Assembly: GCA_900169235.1 (NCBI GenBank)
Contig: FWCC01000146.1
Coordinates: forward strand, 1 to 64,000
Length of the DNA: 64,000 bases
DNA from: Zarea fungicola
Taxonomy: Eukaryota; Ascomycota; Sordariomycetes; Hypocreales; Cordycipitaceae
Direction: 5' to 3'
Each line of letters starts with the position of its first letter. Positions within the stretch are counted from its first letter, which is position 1. Under the pieces are notes generated by a model. The model did no database searches. It was not told the origin of the DNA and saw only the letters and a list, made by a program, of their open reading frames with translations. Made by a program: the position numbers and the translations under genes. This document shows, piece after piece, positions 12,306 through 22,893 of the stretch.

Positions 12306-14004
12306 ATGGCGGCTGCATCTACTATAGAGACTCGCCTCTTCATCAATGGACAAGTACGGCTGAATATACCTTGCTTGCTGGCTCCGGTCCGCGGCTCATC
12401 ATCCCTTCTAGTTCCGGCCCTCGTCCAACAATGAGACCTTTGACCTGCCTTCGGCGCGAACGGGCGAATTATTAGCTCAAGGCAAGCGAACCATGTGTTT
12501 TTCTTCTTGTCGTGTATTTTTCATAAACTTCGCCACTGGCTCTCATTTCTAACATAAAGCCCTGCCAACAGTATATGAAGCCACAACCCAGGATGTAGAC
12601 GACGCCGTCGCCGCAGCCAAGGCCGCCTTCCCGGCTTGGGCCGCCCTCTCACCCTACGAAAGAGGCCGCCATCTCGTCCGCCTTGCCGACCTCATTCTCC
12701 AGTCCCACGACGAGCTGGCCCATCTCGAGGCCGAGTCCATGGGCCGAACCGTGTCCAGCTACTTTGATGCCGCCACTGGCTCCAAATACTTTCGCTACTT
12801 TTCCGAGGCTGCCTATCCTCAGGGCTCTTCCAGCCTGAATACGCCTGGATTCATCAACATTGCTCTCAAACAGCCCTTTGGTGTTGCCGCCGCCATTATT
12901 CCTTGGAACTGCCCTCTCATCTTCTTTTGCAAAAAGCTCGCCCCGGCTCTAGCCGCCGGCAATGCCGTTGTGCTAAAGAGCAGTGAGAAGGCGCCATTGA
13001 CTGTCAGTTCACTCCTCACATTATTTACATAGCAAACTACCAACGCCCTCACGTTATTTAATCGCAAACTACCAACGCCCTCCATACTAACCATCTGCCA
13101 ATAGTCATTGTACGTCGCTGGCCTCGCTCAAAAAGCTGGCTTCCCCCCAGGCGTCCTCAATGTCATATCCGGTCACGGCCCCGTATCTGGTGCCGCCCTG
13201 GCATCTCACATGGATGTTCGCGTCCTCTCATTCACAGGCTCCAACCGCACCGGTAGACTAATCTCCAAAATGGCTGCCGACTCCAACATGAAGAACCTCG
13301 TCTTCGAGCTCGGTGGCAAATCCCCCGCCATTGTGTTTGACGATGCCGACATTGACGCCGCCGTCCGCGAAACCCAATTCAGCATGCAGCTCATCAGCGG
13401 GCAGACCTGCATGGCCAATTCAAGAATCTACGTCCAGCGCGCCATTGCCGAGTCCTTCTTGGCCAAGTTCAAAACAGCATTCACAGCGTCGCGCCTCGGC
13501 GATCCGGCCGACCCCACCATCACCCAGGGCCCCCAGGCCGACAAGATTCAGCACGCCACCGTGCTCCGCTACATTGACCTGGGAAAGCAGTCTGGAGGGA
13601 CCATGCTGACAGACGAGCAGTCCGCCCCCGGCCTCTTCATCAACCCGACAATTTTCACAAACGTCCCCGAGGATGCCCAGGTCACCAAGGATGAAATCTT
13701 TGGACCCGTCGTCATCATCAACCCCTTTGATACCGAGGCCGAGGCCATTGCAAAGGCCAACGATACCGAGCACAGCCTCTACGCAGCCGTCTACACCAAG
13801 GACCTCGATCGGGCCATGCGCGTGGCATCCAAGCTGGAGGCGGGAACCGTGGGCGTCAACTGCACCAGTCCCACAAAGGGGGATGACATGCCCTTTGGCG
13901 GCCAAAAGGGCAGCGGGTTGCAAAGAGAAAGCTACATGCACAGCATAGACACGTTTATGGAGACGAAATCGGTATTGATCAAGGTCGCAGGTCTTACCCC
14001 GTAG
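12306..14004 (+). CDS. Aldehyde dehydrogenase (NAD(P)+-dependent, ALDH superfamily)
   Basis: Four exons, 12306-12353, 12412-12481, 12572-13002 and 13105-14004, join to 482 residues, normal for the family. Motifs seen in order: PWNCPL with the oxyanion asparagine, SFTGSNRTGR in the cofactor fold, FELGGKSP with the general base Glu near residue 250, GQTCMANSR with the nucleophile Cys near residue 284, and EIFGPV near the C-terminus. It oxidises an aldehyde to the acid. The sequence resembles fungal general or aromatic ALDHs but the substrate is not readable. Intron 2 (12482-12571) begins with GC (AAG|GCAAGC) and ends in AG; only this donor keeps the phase with the conserved VYEAT start of exon 3. 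The gene is divergent from an MFS carrier, suggesting a shared role. Confidence 0.93.
12482..12571 (+). other. GC-AG intron in aldehyde dehydrogenase
   Basis: The donor reads AAG|GCAAGC and the acceptor ACAG, with a CTAAC branch site about 20 nt before the end. The phase after exon 2 (one base left over) is matched only with this donor; the nearest GT donors would break the frame or give a poor site. Confidence 0.75.
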
Positions 14005-16447
14005 CCGACCTCGGCGTTACTTGCCGTAGGATAACCTCAATCAGACAAGAATTAAGCATAATATACGGACCCATATACCGCGATAAACACTGCGGAAGCC
14101 ATGTACTTTCTAGAATAAAAACTGGAACCGATTTCTTTCGATGCCCTAAATGAACAAGGTAGGCAACTACAAAATTCCGCACTGGAATTAGGCTCAATTT
14201 TCGGGAGTAATCAGGCAAAACTCAACACGGAAATGCTGGTGCTTTGTCGCTACCCTATACCACTTGCAGTTTTTCTCATCGCTACTCGCGCGAGATAAAG
14301 AACACAAAAGTGGCATAAAAGCTAAGGATCTGCAATATATATTTTGTACTTTTTTAATGAATAAACTTAATTTGAACTGAATTGAGGCTAATTATCCCGT
14401 AGCCTCCATCCTCCTGCGAACGTCTCAACTCCCTTGAGAACGCAATTTGCGTACATACATACTTGTCCCCGATGAATAATCTCATTGCCTGTCACAAGCC
14501 TGGTGTGCCAAGCCCTATTAAAACACCACTTTCCGTTTCTGGTCAACAGTCACCGGCCAGCTACCTTAATCCCGTCGCCCATTGAACCCAACTTTACGTG
14601 GTCATCACCGCTCTCAAACTGGCTTCTCGCCCAACTTGGCTTAGTCAACATGAATGTCTGACGTCATTCAATTACCACACCTTGGCTCGATTAATCTATC
14701 TTAGATGCCAAGGTGAGCCTTTCCGGTGACTTGTTACACACTTCCTATTTATTCTATTCTATTTACATTCTTTTTTATTATGTAAAGGGGGACCCTTCCA
14801 CACGTTGGATACCGATTTCGGTGAGACTCACCAGCAGCAAGTTGATCTGCCCGATGTTTCCCTTCGAATTAGCACCAGTAGCGGCTCTACTAGTAGTCAG
14901 TCTAGTCCAGACGACCCGTATAACGTTAGCAAACCTTTACCATAAATTTTATGTACATGTGAGCACAACTTTCAGCCTTGACGTGGCCGCTCCCATCTCC
15001 CTCCTCAGAGCTTGTATCCTTCTCAGACGGTACTTTCTCGCTTGGACCGGTTTGTGATTTCGTGGTCCACTGCGAAAGAGGCTTTTGCAATAATGTGCTG
15101 TATATGTGCAAGAGTCATGTATGGAAACGACTCCGTTGAGGGTGTAGAGAACTCGGCTGAATCGGACACATTGCTCCTTGGGCTGGGGAAGACTGCGGGT
15201 GAGACTGCGGGGATTATACGCCTGTCCTAATCCGTAACCTGCTCGAAAAACTTGTTTCGCGTGGCACTGCAAATAATGGCATCTTTGGCCGGAATCCCGA
15301 GTTTCTGGTAAACCGACAGTTTGACCTCTACTGCCTGCCCCTATTATCGTATCAGTTTCGCTCACGGCTGTGAGAATAGGGAGAATTTAGTAGTGTCAAG
15401 GTAAGCCCCTGGCGTCAGTGGCGGTGGTCTAGTGTCCTCGCCCCCCAGTTCACCGTCTGACTGCCCAGTCAGGCTGCTGGAAATACTGCTGCCTTGTTCT
15501 TCGCGTCTCCGCCTCGTCCGATTGCTTTGGCCATGTGGCGTCCAGTCAGGCTGCTGGAAATACTGCTGCCTGTAGCCTGCCTCTCCGCCACCCGATCACT
15601 TGGCGAGCGCCTCTTCTTATTATTCACGTCGTTACACCCGAAGGCACAAAGTAAGCTGTTGGATTAATTTCCGGAACTGCGATGATCGGAATATGGAAAC
15701 GAGAATGTCGCTGGAAAACCCGTCGCGACTGTGGCAGAGATTGCCTTGTTCGTCCGTAGTGGAAGCTGCTGCGCGTGTTATCCACAGCCAAGAGCGGGAA
15801 ACCTGACCGTGATCGATAGCTAGATCTTCAACCGCAATTAAAATCCCCCAGAAACTAGGGAGTCGGGCATTATTCTATGGATTATAAAGGAGTTTACCAA
15901 TTGGATTCAGCGCAGCAGCACCAGCATCCATCTTGGGGCTAGCCGACCTCAACAACAATCACCATTCAGCCACAGCTTAGAAGCCGATTCGGCATTTCCT
16001 GCTTTTCGCAGCATCCTGCTCAACATGTCAAGTCATTCGCTGACTGTGTGCCACTTGCCAAGCAGACTAGGATTGCTCCACCTCCGCACATCGTTCCGCG
16101 AGCAGACCACAAAATGGAGGTTGGAGGTGGGGATGTACCGCACGCAGAATATACTTCCTGTCAGGCTGGGTGGCGCCGCGCTGTGCAAATCATGACGATC
16201 GCATGTTCGAAAATGTATGGAAAAGTCATCTTCTGTCTGACGGCCTCATTACATGGTCCACATCCCCCCGGCATTAGCGTCCATGCTAGTGCGGCTTGAG
16301 CCTTTGTTTCTGTCAATTGCCATGCTGCTTGCATTCCTCATAAATGACCGGTTCCCCCTCATTCTCTCCAACTTTTTTTTGCAGCGCTTCTTGTCGATCA
16401 GTGGTACCGTTGCATCAATCAGAGACACCAGACAATAACGAGCAACC
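14005..16447. other. Gene-poor 2.4-kb interval with a 30-bp direct repeat
   Basis: No frame with family motifs on either strand; the longest frames are short and compositionally random. A 30-bp exact direct repeat occurs at 15465-15494 and 15542-15571. The right end, after about 16250, should hold the promoter of the sugar-porter gene, with a pyrimidine-rich stretch just before its start. Confidence 0.5.
15465..15571. repeat. 30-bp direct repeat, 77-bp period
   Basis: The unit starting CCAGTCAGGCTGCTGG at 15465-15494 recurs exactly at 15542-15571. The intervening 47 bp share only weak resemblance with the sequence after the second copy (both C/T rich with CTCCGCC), suggesting a local duplication. 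Confidence 0.8.
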
Positions 16448-18951
16448 ATGGAGAAGAAAATATCCGACGATGATATCCCCAACTCGACTGGGGCAGAGCA
16501 CATTGTCGATGGTCAACATGACCAGAATGTCTTTGAGGACGAACCCGGCCGAGAGCGCGGTGGTCGCCGGAAGTCTGTTGCCCACAACATTATTCAAAAT
16601 CCATTAAAGGCAAGTAACTACGGAACCTACTCCCTGTTCCCCATATTTCTCCAAATCGCTAACCCTCATCTTCCACCCTCAACAGCGCAAGACGGAAGAG
16701 CAAGCTGTTAGCGATGCTCAACAATGGGCCAAGTCAAATGGCATGGAGCAGCATGCTGAGCTGTTTGGCCGCGCTGCTCTCGTAGCACGTGACCCTAACA
16801 TGTTTGAGATGCTCAATGAGCTCACTGAATCAGAACGAGACGCTCTCGTTTACGAACGAGATCACAAGTGGCACGGCCCAAAGATGCTGTGGTACTCGAT
16901 TTCTCTCTGCGCCATTGGTGCTGCGACGCAGGGATGGGACCAGACCGGAGCCAACGGCGCAAACCTGTCCTTTCCTCAGGAATTCAATCTCACTGGCGCA
17001 GGAAGAGATGAGTGGATTGTTGGACTGATCAATTCCATCATCTTCCTCACAGCCGGATTAATGTAAGCGCTGCTGCTGCCATACTCACCATCCACTCTCC
17101 GAGACCTCACCATTAGTACGGTACTGACTTTGCCTTCCAGTGGTGCCTTCATCGTTGATCCACTCAACCACTACTTGGGACGACGTGGTGAAATTTTCCT
17201 TACTGCAGCTTGTTTGACTGCGACGCCGATCGGCTCCGCCTTTGCCAAGAACTGGCAGAGTCTCTTTTGGGCCAGATTCATCATGGGAATTGGTATTGGT
17301 GCGAAGAATGCCACGGTACCTATTTACTCTGCCGAAATGGCGCCGCATCGGATCCGTGGTGCCTTGGTCATGTTCTGGCAGCTTTGGGTTGTCGTTGGTA
17401 AGTTTGATCTTGATACTTGGCAGCATTGCATATGGAGAGCTGTATTCTGACCTTTATAGGTATCTTCTTGGGATTCTGCGCCAACGTCATTGTCAAAGAT
17501 GTTGGAAGGATCGCATGGCGTCTCCAGTTTGGCTCTGCCTTTATTCCCTCCTTCATCCTTATGCTGGGCATCTTTTTCTGCCCCGAGTCGCCGCGCTGGC
17601 TTATGAAGCACGGGAAGTATGATCAGGGGTTCATCTCCATGCAAAAGCTGCGGGCCCACGATATTATTGCTGCTCGTGACTACTACTTCTCTTACATCAA
17701 CTACGTGGAGGAACAAAAGGCTGCTCGCGGTGCCGGATACTTTGCCCGTCTCAAGGACTGCTTCACGGTACCGAGAATTCGAAGAGCAAACTATGGTGCT
17801 TCCACCGTCATGATTGCTCAGCAAATGTGTGGCATTAACAGTAAGTCAACTCAGTCCATAAACGGGCCTTCCCGGTATCCTGCCATCAAGACACTAATCC
17901 GTCCATCAGTCATCTCTTTCTACAGCTCGTCCATCTTCCAGGCTGTCGGCTACACAAGCACTCAAGCGTTGTATGCCTCGCTTGGTTACGGAGCTATTCA
18001 GGTCGTTTCCACTATTCCGACACTCTTTCTGATTGACACAAAGGGTCGCCGTACTCTTACCATGATTGTAGGCTCAGCCTGGACATTGATGTTGAACCTA
18101 TCATACTAACCATTTCCAGACGTTCCCACTTATGTGCATCTTCCTCCTAGCAGCCGGACTCTCGCTTTTGCCCAACGGCGCGTATCACATTGCAGAATCA
18201 GATCCTAATCAGAACCCTGCGGGTGATATGAGATCCAAAGGAGCTAGAATTGGCCCTGTCGTTTTGTAAGTTCCCAAATCAGCTGTCCAGCTGCGACATA
18301 AAAGCTAGCGATTCTAACCATTGTAATCTGTAGCTTTGTTTACCTCTTCACTATCTGCTATTCGCTTGGTGAAGGCCCAGTTGCATTCCAGTATTCTGCA
18401 GAAGTATTCCCTACTATTCAGCGTGAACAAGGCATGGCGTGGGCAGTCTGCATAAACAATACATTCGGTACGTTTATTCTTGAATTTTCTATTTCGCAGC
18501 ACCGTCAACAGTGTTCTAACTTTGTTTCCTAGCTGGCATCCTTGGCCTTACCTTTCCTCGAATGAAGACCGTCATGACAGCAACTGGTGCCTGTAAGTTG
18601 CGAAAAACGAAACCCACTCACGAGTTTAAGCTAACAACAATAAAGTTGGATTCTATGCCGGTCTTAACCTTGTCGCATGGTTCATGATATTCTGCTTTGT
18701 CCGTGAGACGAAGCAGCTTACTTTGGAAGAAATTGACCGTAAGTTGCACCGGATCCCACAGCTGCCGATCAAGATTCTGACAACTAACATCTCCAATAGA
18801 TGTATTTTCTGTCCCCACTAGGACCTTCCTCAAGTATGAGATGACGGAACAGGTTCCGTGGTTCATCAAACGGTACATCTTCTTCCGTCGCGTACCGCGT
18901 CCTCCGCCAGTCTTTGAGAAGGAGGATGAGGGTGAATTCATCAAGGGTTAA
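16448..18951 (+). CDS. MFS sugar-porter family transporter
   Basis: Ten exons (16448-16609, 16686-17062, 17141-17397, 17460-17840, 17910-18067, 18120-18265, 18334-18467, 18533-18592, 18646-18738, 18800-18951) join in phase to 585 residues. Motifs of the sugar porter family are all present: GRRGEIFLTA after helix 2, RFIMGIGIGAKN, APHRIRGALV, PESPRWLM at the end of the first half, QQMCGIN before helix 7, DTKGRRTL and a C-terminal RETKQLTLEEID. A polar N-terminal extension of about 140 residues precedes the first helix. It would import a hexose, polyol or related sugar with protons through the plasma membrane. Intron 1 (16610-16685) has a GC donor, AAG|GCAAGTA, required by phase. Confidence 0.92.
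16610..16685 (+). other. GC-AG intron in sugar-porter gene
   Basis: Donor AAG|GCAAGTA, acceptor CAACAG. Using the GT five bases later shifts the frame into a stop within about ten codons, whereas the GC donor joins ...NPLK to RKTEEQ in frame. Confidence 0.75.
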
Positions 18952-19520
18952 CCTGGATAAATGATTTAAGAGAATAGTGCCTATTACTATGGATGGGAGA
19001 TTTGTAAATTTCACTTCAAATTGATCATAGTTATACTCCAATGCTTGAAAATTTGTTCTTACTTTGATTTGCATTCAGTCTATTTCCTGAGCCATTGCGA
19101 AGCATTCTGCTCTCGTGCCGCTGGATATTCATGTCGGGATGTTCCGATCTGTCTAGAAGTGGAATTGAATCGGAGCCAAAGTAAAACTGTAATGGAGAGA
19201 TCTGCATTTTCGAAACAAAATGAGAGGCACCGTTCACCACTATGACGTGCCTCACTCTGCCTTTTGTTACCTCATTATTGGCCCTCTTAGCGTACCTTGT
19301 TCTTAGCTCATCACATATACATAGGCCGAATTTATTCAATTGACTGCATTGCTTGTTTCTGTCGTTTACCCCTCATTCGTTACAGGCAACAGGCAATCTG
19401 CGAATGTCAAGTTTTATTTACCGGCAGTCTTGATTAGACTAACAGTGACAGCCGCTCATCGTACGCCTTGCCTGAGAACTGTCGCCCGCTCCGCCGCCAG
19501 GCACCGCTCTGGGATTTCCG

Positions 19521-19556
19521 TTTTTTTTTTTTTTTTTTTNNTTTTTTTTTTTTTTT
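19521..19556. other. Poly-T run with two Ns (assembly gap)
   Basis: Nineteen Ts, two undetermined bases at 19540-19541, then fifteen Ts. The true run length is unknown; it marks uncertain assembly. Confidence 0.9.
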
Positions 19557-19668
19557 GATATATTTAAAAGCTTAATTGAAGCAATCCAACACTGTATCCT
19601 GGTCGTATGATTCCATTATTAAAAAGGGAATGTCCTTGGCGGCCACCGGGGTATTTTGGTAACGGCCA

Positions 19669-19759
19669 AGTTAGCCGGTTGGCCGTTTTGGTACCTGCTC
19701 TAGCGCGTGTAATACCGTTTTGGCCACCTAGTTAGGTGCCTTGACCTGACCGGCTAACT
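19669..19759. repeat. Possible miniature inverted-repeat remnant
   Basis: Termini AGTTAGCCGGT and ACCGGCTAACT are exact complements; the interior also contains two TACC-GTTTTGGCC-like segments. It could be a very short MITE or a chance hairpin. No clear target-site duplication was seen. Confidence 0.3.
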
Positions 19760-20534
19760 AATATAACTTCTTCTCCGGTTTCACAGAGCTCTTCTGCAGC
19801 ACTGACTGGGCCTTTGTCAAACTCCTAGATCGCAAATATTCCCAAGTTCCCATCCCGAAAAGACTTACCCGCATTGCAAAGGCAGTATTCATGTATGAGA
19901 GCGTTACCAGTGTGCCCATTAACGGCCTGAAATGCGCCTGGACATGAATAGCTTGTAGTGGACAGGGCTAGTATGAAACGGAGTGTCTCACATATTCCAC
20001 CGTTTGTAATATGAGCAGTTATGAAAAGGCAGATTTAGTTGATGCATCTCACTTATCAAAATTCCATATTACTATTAACAACCGTACAGTTGGACAGAAA
20101 ACTTCGTTATGCGGCGTAGTGGTGACGTCATGTGCACTGTCTGTCATAATGGAGACAGCCACTGCTAAAACCTGTAATGGTGGGCTACTGAGTCCAACTA
20201 ACTAATGCGCAGTCCCGCAGCCACATTTGTATCAAAAAGTCCGATTAGTTCTCCTCTACAGAAACAGGGGGGTATTGCAATGTAAAGCAGGACAAGACTT
20301 TGAAAAATAAAAAGATTGAAAGCCCCAATATACAGACTGCGGCTTCATTAACTGCCAGTGGCGGTTGCACCAAGCCTTGGCTCTTATAGCTGGGCGTAAA
20401 ACATGGCGCCAGCTTCCACATTTGGGAACTGAAGCATGTTCTATGACGTCTCATGGAGCCGGTTACCCGGCCGAGCTGCCGGCAACTTCACCACTGCCAA
20501 CGGTTTAATATAAGAATGGCGAGCTCTACCAGAT

Positions 20535-22469
20535 TTGCAACGGTTGTCAACTGTTGATCTCTATGCACCCGACCTCACTATGGTTTCCGATCGTGTTGTG
20601 AAGCTCTGCTGTGAATCCGCTACTCTTAGCTCAACATGGGCGGAGGACCCTACCGTGGCGCCTAGCACCATCATCGATCGCCTTTACGGACAGTATTCAA
20701 GAGACCGCACTTGCGAGCCAGGGGCACGTCGACAACAGGCTTCAACGACAGAGCAAGATCAGGCTAAAAAATGCGGCAAATTTGGCTCAACATCACCAAG
20801 CCCTTTATTCCTCCAAGCTTTTGCGGATGCGCTCAACTGCTTGGACGCTGATGTGCAGTCAGGCGTGGTCTCCCCTCCGCTTATGGGGTCTCATGGTACA
20901 ATGCCACTTACAGTGATTGCGCCATTGGCCGACATAATTCGGCACTGTGCAAATATGATTGCATCTGCGGAAAAAGAGGTTTTCTTTGTGACCTGCGTCT
21001 GGTCGCCTTCCTTGGCACAGAGACTAATAAGCGGTGCCTTGGTGGAGCTCTCTCGACGAGCCCAGAAAAGAAACCAGCGTGTAAAGGCTCACTTCATGTA
21101 TGACGCAGCAGGCTTATCAAATCTGTCCGACTCTCATCGCAAATTGAATCAAAAGTCATACACGGCCAAATCAGTCGGCTTGCCTGCACCGGAGGAAATC
21201 CCTCACGTTGACCTCGAGGTCATGAATGTACACACTATTCCATTGGGCACGCTTCACTCCAAGTTCTGCGTCGTAGATGGGAAATTTGCCACTGTTATGA
21301 GTAACAACATGGCTGATAACGACAACTTGGAAATGATGGTGCACCTGGAAGGACCAATAGTCGAAAGTATTCGCGATACAGCCATCTTCACCTGGTTCGA
21401 GAGACTCAGAGAAACAGGGCCCCCAGTTGGAAGTCATGAACCGTCTCCGCACGTCATGGACACCTATCAGGACAACAATGGGACGGAAAGTAAAACGCGA
21501 CAAGAAACAGCCCAGAACAGCCCGACAGCCAAGGTGGAATCACTGCAGCCTGTGCACATGCCGGATGATCCTCATTTTGACATGAAAATGACAGACGAGA
21601 TTCGCAGAGTTCAGAGCAGCTACAATCCAAAAGAAGGGGAGCGATTCATTGATGCTGCAAACAGGACCCTGAATCTAGCCACCAAAAAACCCATTCCGCC
21701 CACTGGACCAGACTTTTCTGAGAATGAAGCGATGACGCCTTACATTACGACAGAAACAGAGCAGCAAGTACCAATGGCTCTGGTATCTCGGCCACCATTT
21801 GGGCGTTTTGGCTCAAAGAACGCCTACGTCCCTCAGAATGAAGCATGGTTGTCGCTCATTCGAAACGCCCAAAGCGATATTTTCATCCAGACGCCAGACC
21901 TCAACGCAGCGCCCCTACTCCCAGAACTTGTTTCTGCACTAAAACGGGGCATTACGGTTACCATATATACCTGTTTTGGGTACAATGATGCCGGCGAAAT
22001 GATACCCGGCCAGGGTGGAACAAACGAGCAGGTGGCAACCTCACTCGTTGCGTCGCTTCCGCTCACCGGACGTGAGCGGGATTTACTACAAATTTATAGC
22101 TACGTTGGCAAAGACCAAGACCACCCTATTCATCAGTCTTTCAAGTCTCGATCGTGTCACATCAAGCTACTCATTGTGGATGGCAGCGTTGGCATCCAGG
22201 GCAGCGGGAATCAGGATACGCAGTCATGGTTTCACAGCCAAGAAGTGAATGTTATGGTTGACAGCAAACCCATTTGTGAAAAGTGGAGGAAATGCATCGA
22301 CAGAAATCAAAATACAATTCTTTTTGGACGGGTAGCGGAAGATGGAGTCTGGAGGGACAAGAATGGCAACCCTGGCGCAGGGTACATGGGAAACCCCGGA
22401 GTAATAACTGGGCTGTTCAAAGGTGTGCTTGGAATGATTATGAAGATGGAAGGCGTTGGTGGAATGTGA
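20535..22469 (+). CDS. Phospholipase-D-like protein with two HKD motifs
   Basis: A single uninterrupted frame of 644 residues. The first catalytic motif is LHSKFCVVDGK near residue 239 and the second is CHIKLLIVDGS near residue 540, each H-x-K-x4-D, with the expected downstream N/S residues (SNNMADND and GSGNQDTQSW). Between them is a ~150-residue polar, probably disordered, linker. Two HKD halves form one active site that cleaves or transfers phosphodiester bonds through a phosphohistidine. No signal peptide or membrane helix is evident, and no PX or PH domain, so it differs from classical fungal Spo14-type PLD. A second in-frame ATG at 20580 could be the true start. The lipid or nucleic-acid substrate is unknown. 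Confidence 0.85.
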   Translation: MQRLSTVDLYAPDLTMVSDRVVKLCCESATLSSTWAEDPTVAPSTIIDRLYGQYSRDRTCEPGARRQQASTTEQDQAKKCGKFGSTSPSPLFLQAFADALNCLDADVQSGVVSPPLMGSHGTMPLTVIAPLADIIRHCANMIASAEKEVFFVTCVWSPSLAQRLISGALVELSRRAQKRNQRVKAHFMYDAAGLSNLSDSHRKLNQKSYTAKSVGLPAPEEIPHVDLEVMNVHTIPLGTLHSKFCVVDGKFATVMSNNMADNDNLEMMVHLEGPIVESIRDTAIFTWFERLRETGPPVGSHEPSPHVMDTYQDNNGTESKTRQETAQNSPTAKVESLQPVHMPDDPHFDMKMTDEIRRVQSSYNPKEGERFIDAANRTLNLATKKPIPPTGPDFSENEAMTPYITTETEQQVPMALVSRPPFGRFGSKNAYVPQNEAWLSLIRNAQSDIFIQTPDLNAAPLLPELVSALKRGITVTIYTCFGYNDAGEMIPGQGGTNEQVATSLVASLPLTGRERDLLQIYSYVGKDQDHPIHQSFKSRSCHIKLLIVDGSVGIQGSGNQDTQSWFHSQEVNVMVDSKPICEKWRKCIDRNQNTILFGRVAEDGVWRDKNGNPGAGYMGNPGVITGLFKGVLGMIMKMEGVGGM

Positions 22470-22893
22470 GCTATAGAGTGTCGGCTTGAGGGCCGAGAGC
22501 TATCGCGTTGTAAAGGCCGAACCCAGGATAAATTACTGATCAAAAATAGGGACTCGGTCCTCATTGTGTTAATACCCATGATAATCCTTTCGCGGAAAAT
22601 TCTTTTATATAAGATGAGCAGAGAGCAGCGATTAATTGAACTTTTTGATGAAAGAGGAAGTAGTCTGTCATCCAACATCCTCACAGGACAGAGGCTGCTA
22701 CTTCACAACGGTCACGATTGGAATTGTAACAGTACCCACCATCCAATGCTGCCTAATTGTTGCTTGCATTTTAACCCTAATACCTAAACTGTCTTCATTG
22801 CAAGAAAAACATCATATAGTCTGCAAATACTTAATGTTTTGGTCCATACCAATCATCAAAGCCCTAGCGCGGAGTCAGTAACAGTAACCCTAA
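22470..22893. other. Intergenic gap between convergent genes
   Basis: 424 bp between the stop codons of the PLD-like gene and the minus-strand aldo-keto reductase. Nothing recognisable beyond the expected 3' untranslated regions. Confidence 0.5.

Larger units (their letters stand above)
18952..20534. other. Intergenic region with poly-T/N gap and small inverted repeat
   Basis: No supported gene. A T-run interrupted by two Ns lies at 19521-19556, likely a collapsed homopolymer or scaffolding join. An 11-bp inverted repeat (AGTTAGCCGGT at 19669-19679, complement at 19749-19759) brackets 91 bp. The right end, after about 20250, should carry the promoter of the phospholipase-D-like gene. Confidence 0.5.

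Noticed and set aside
13420..13941. 173-residue minus-strand frame opposite the aldehyde dehydrogenase
   Set aside because: Antisense shadow of a conserved ALDH exon without its own motifs.
15421..15500. Sequence GGTGGTCTAGTG resembling a tRNA 5' half
   Set aside because: No matching acceptor stem, no T-loop GGTTCGA-type sequence and no cloverleaf could be formed.
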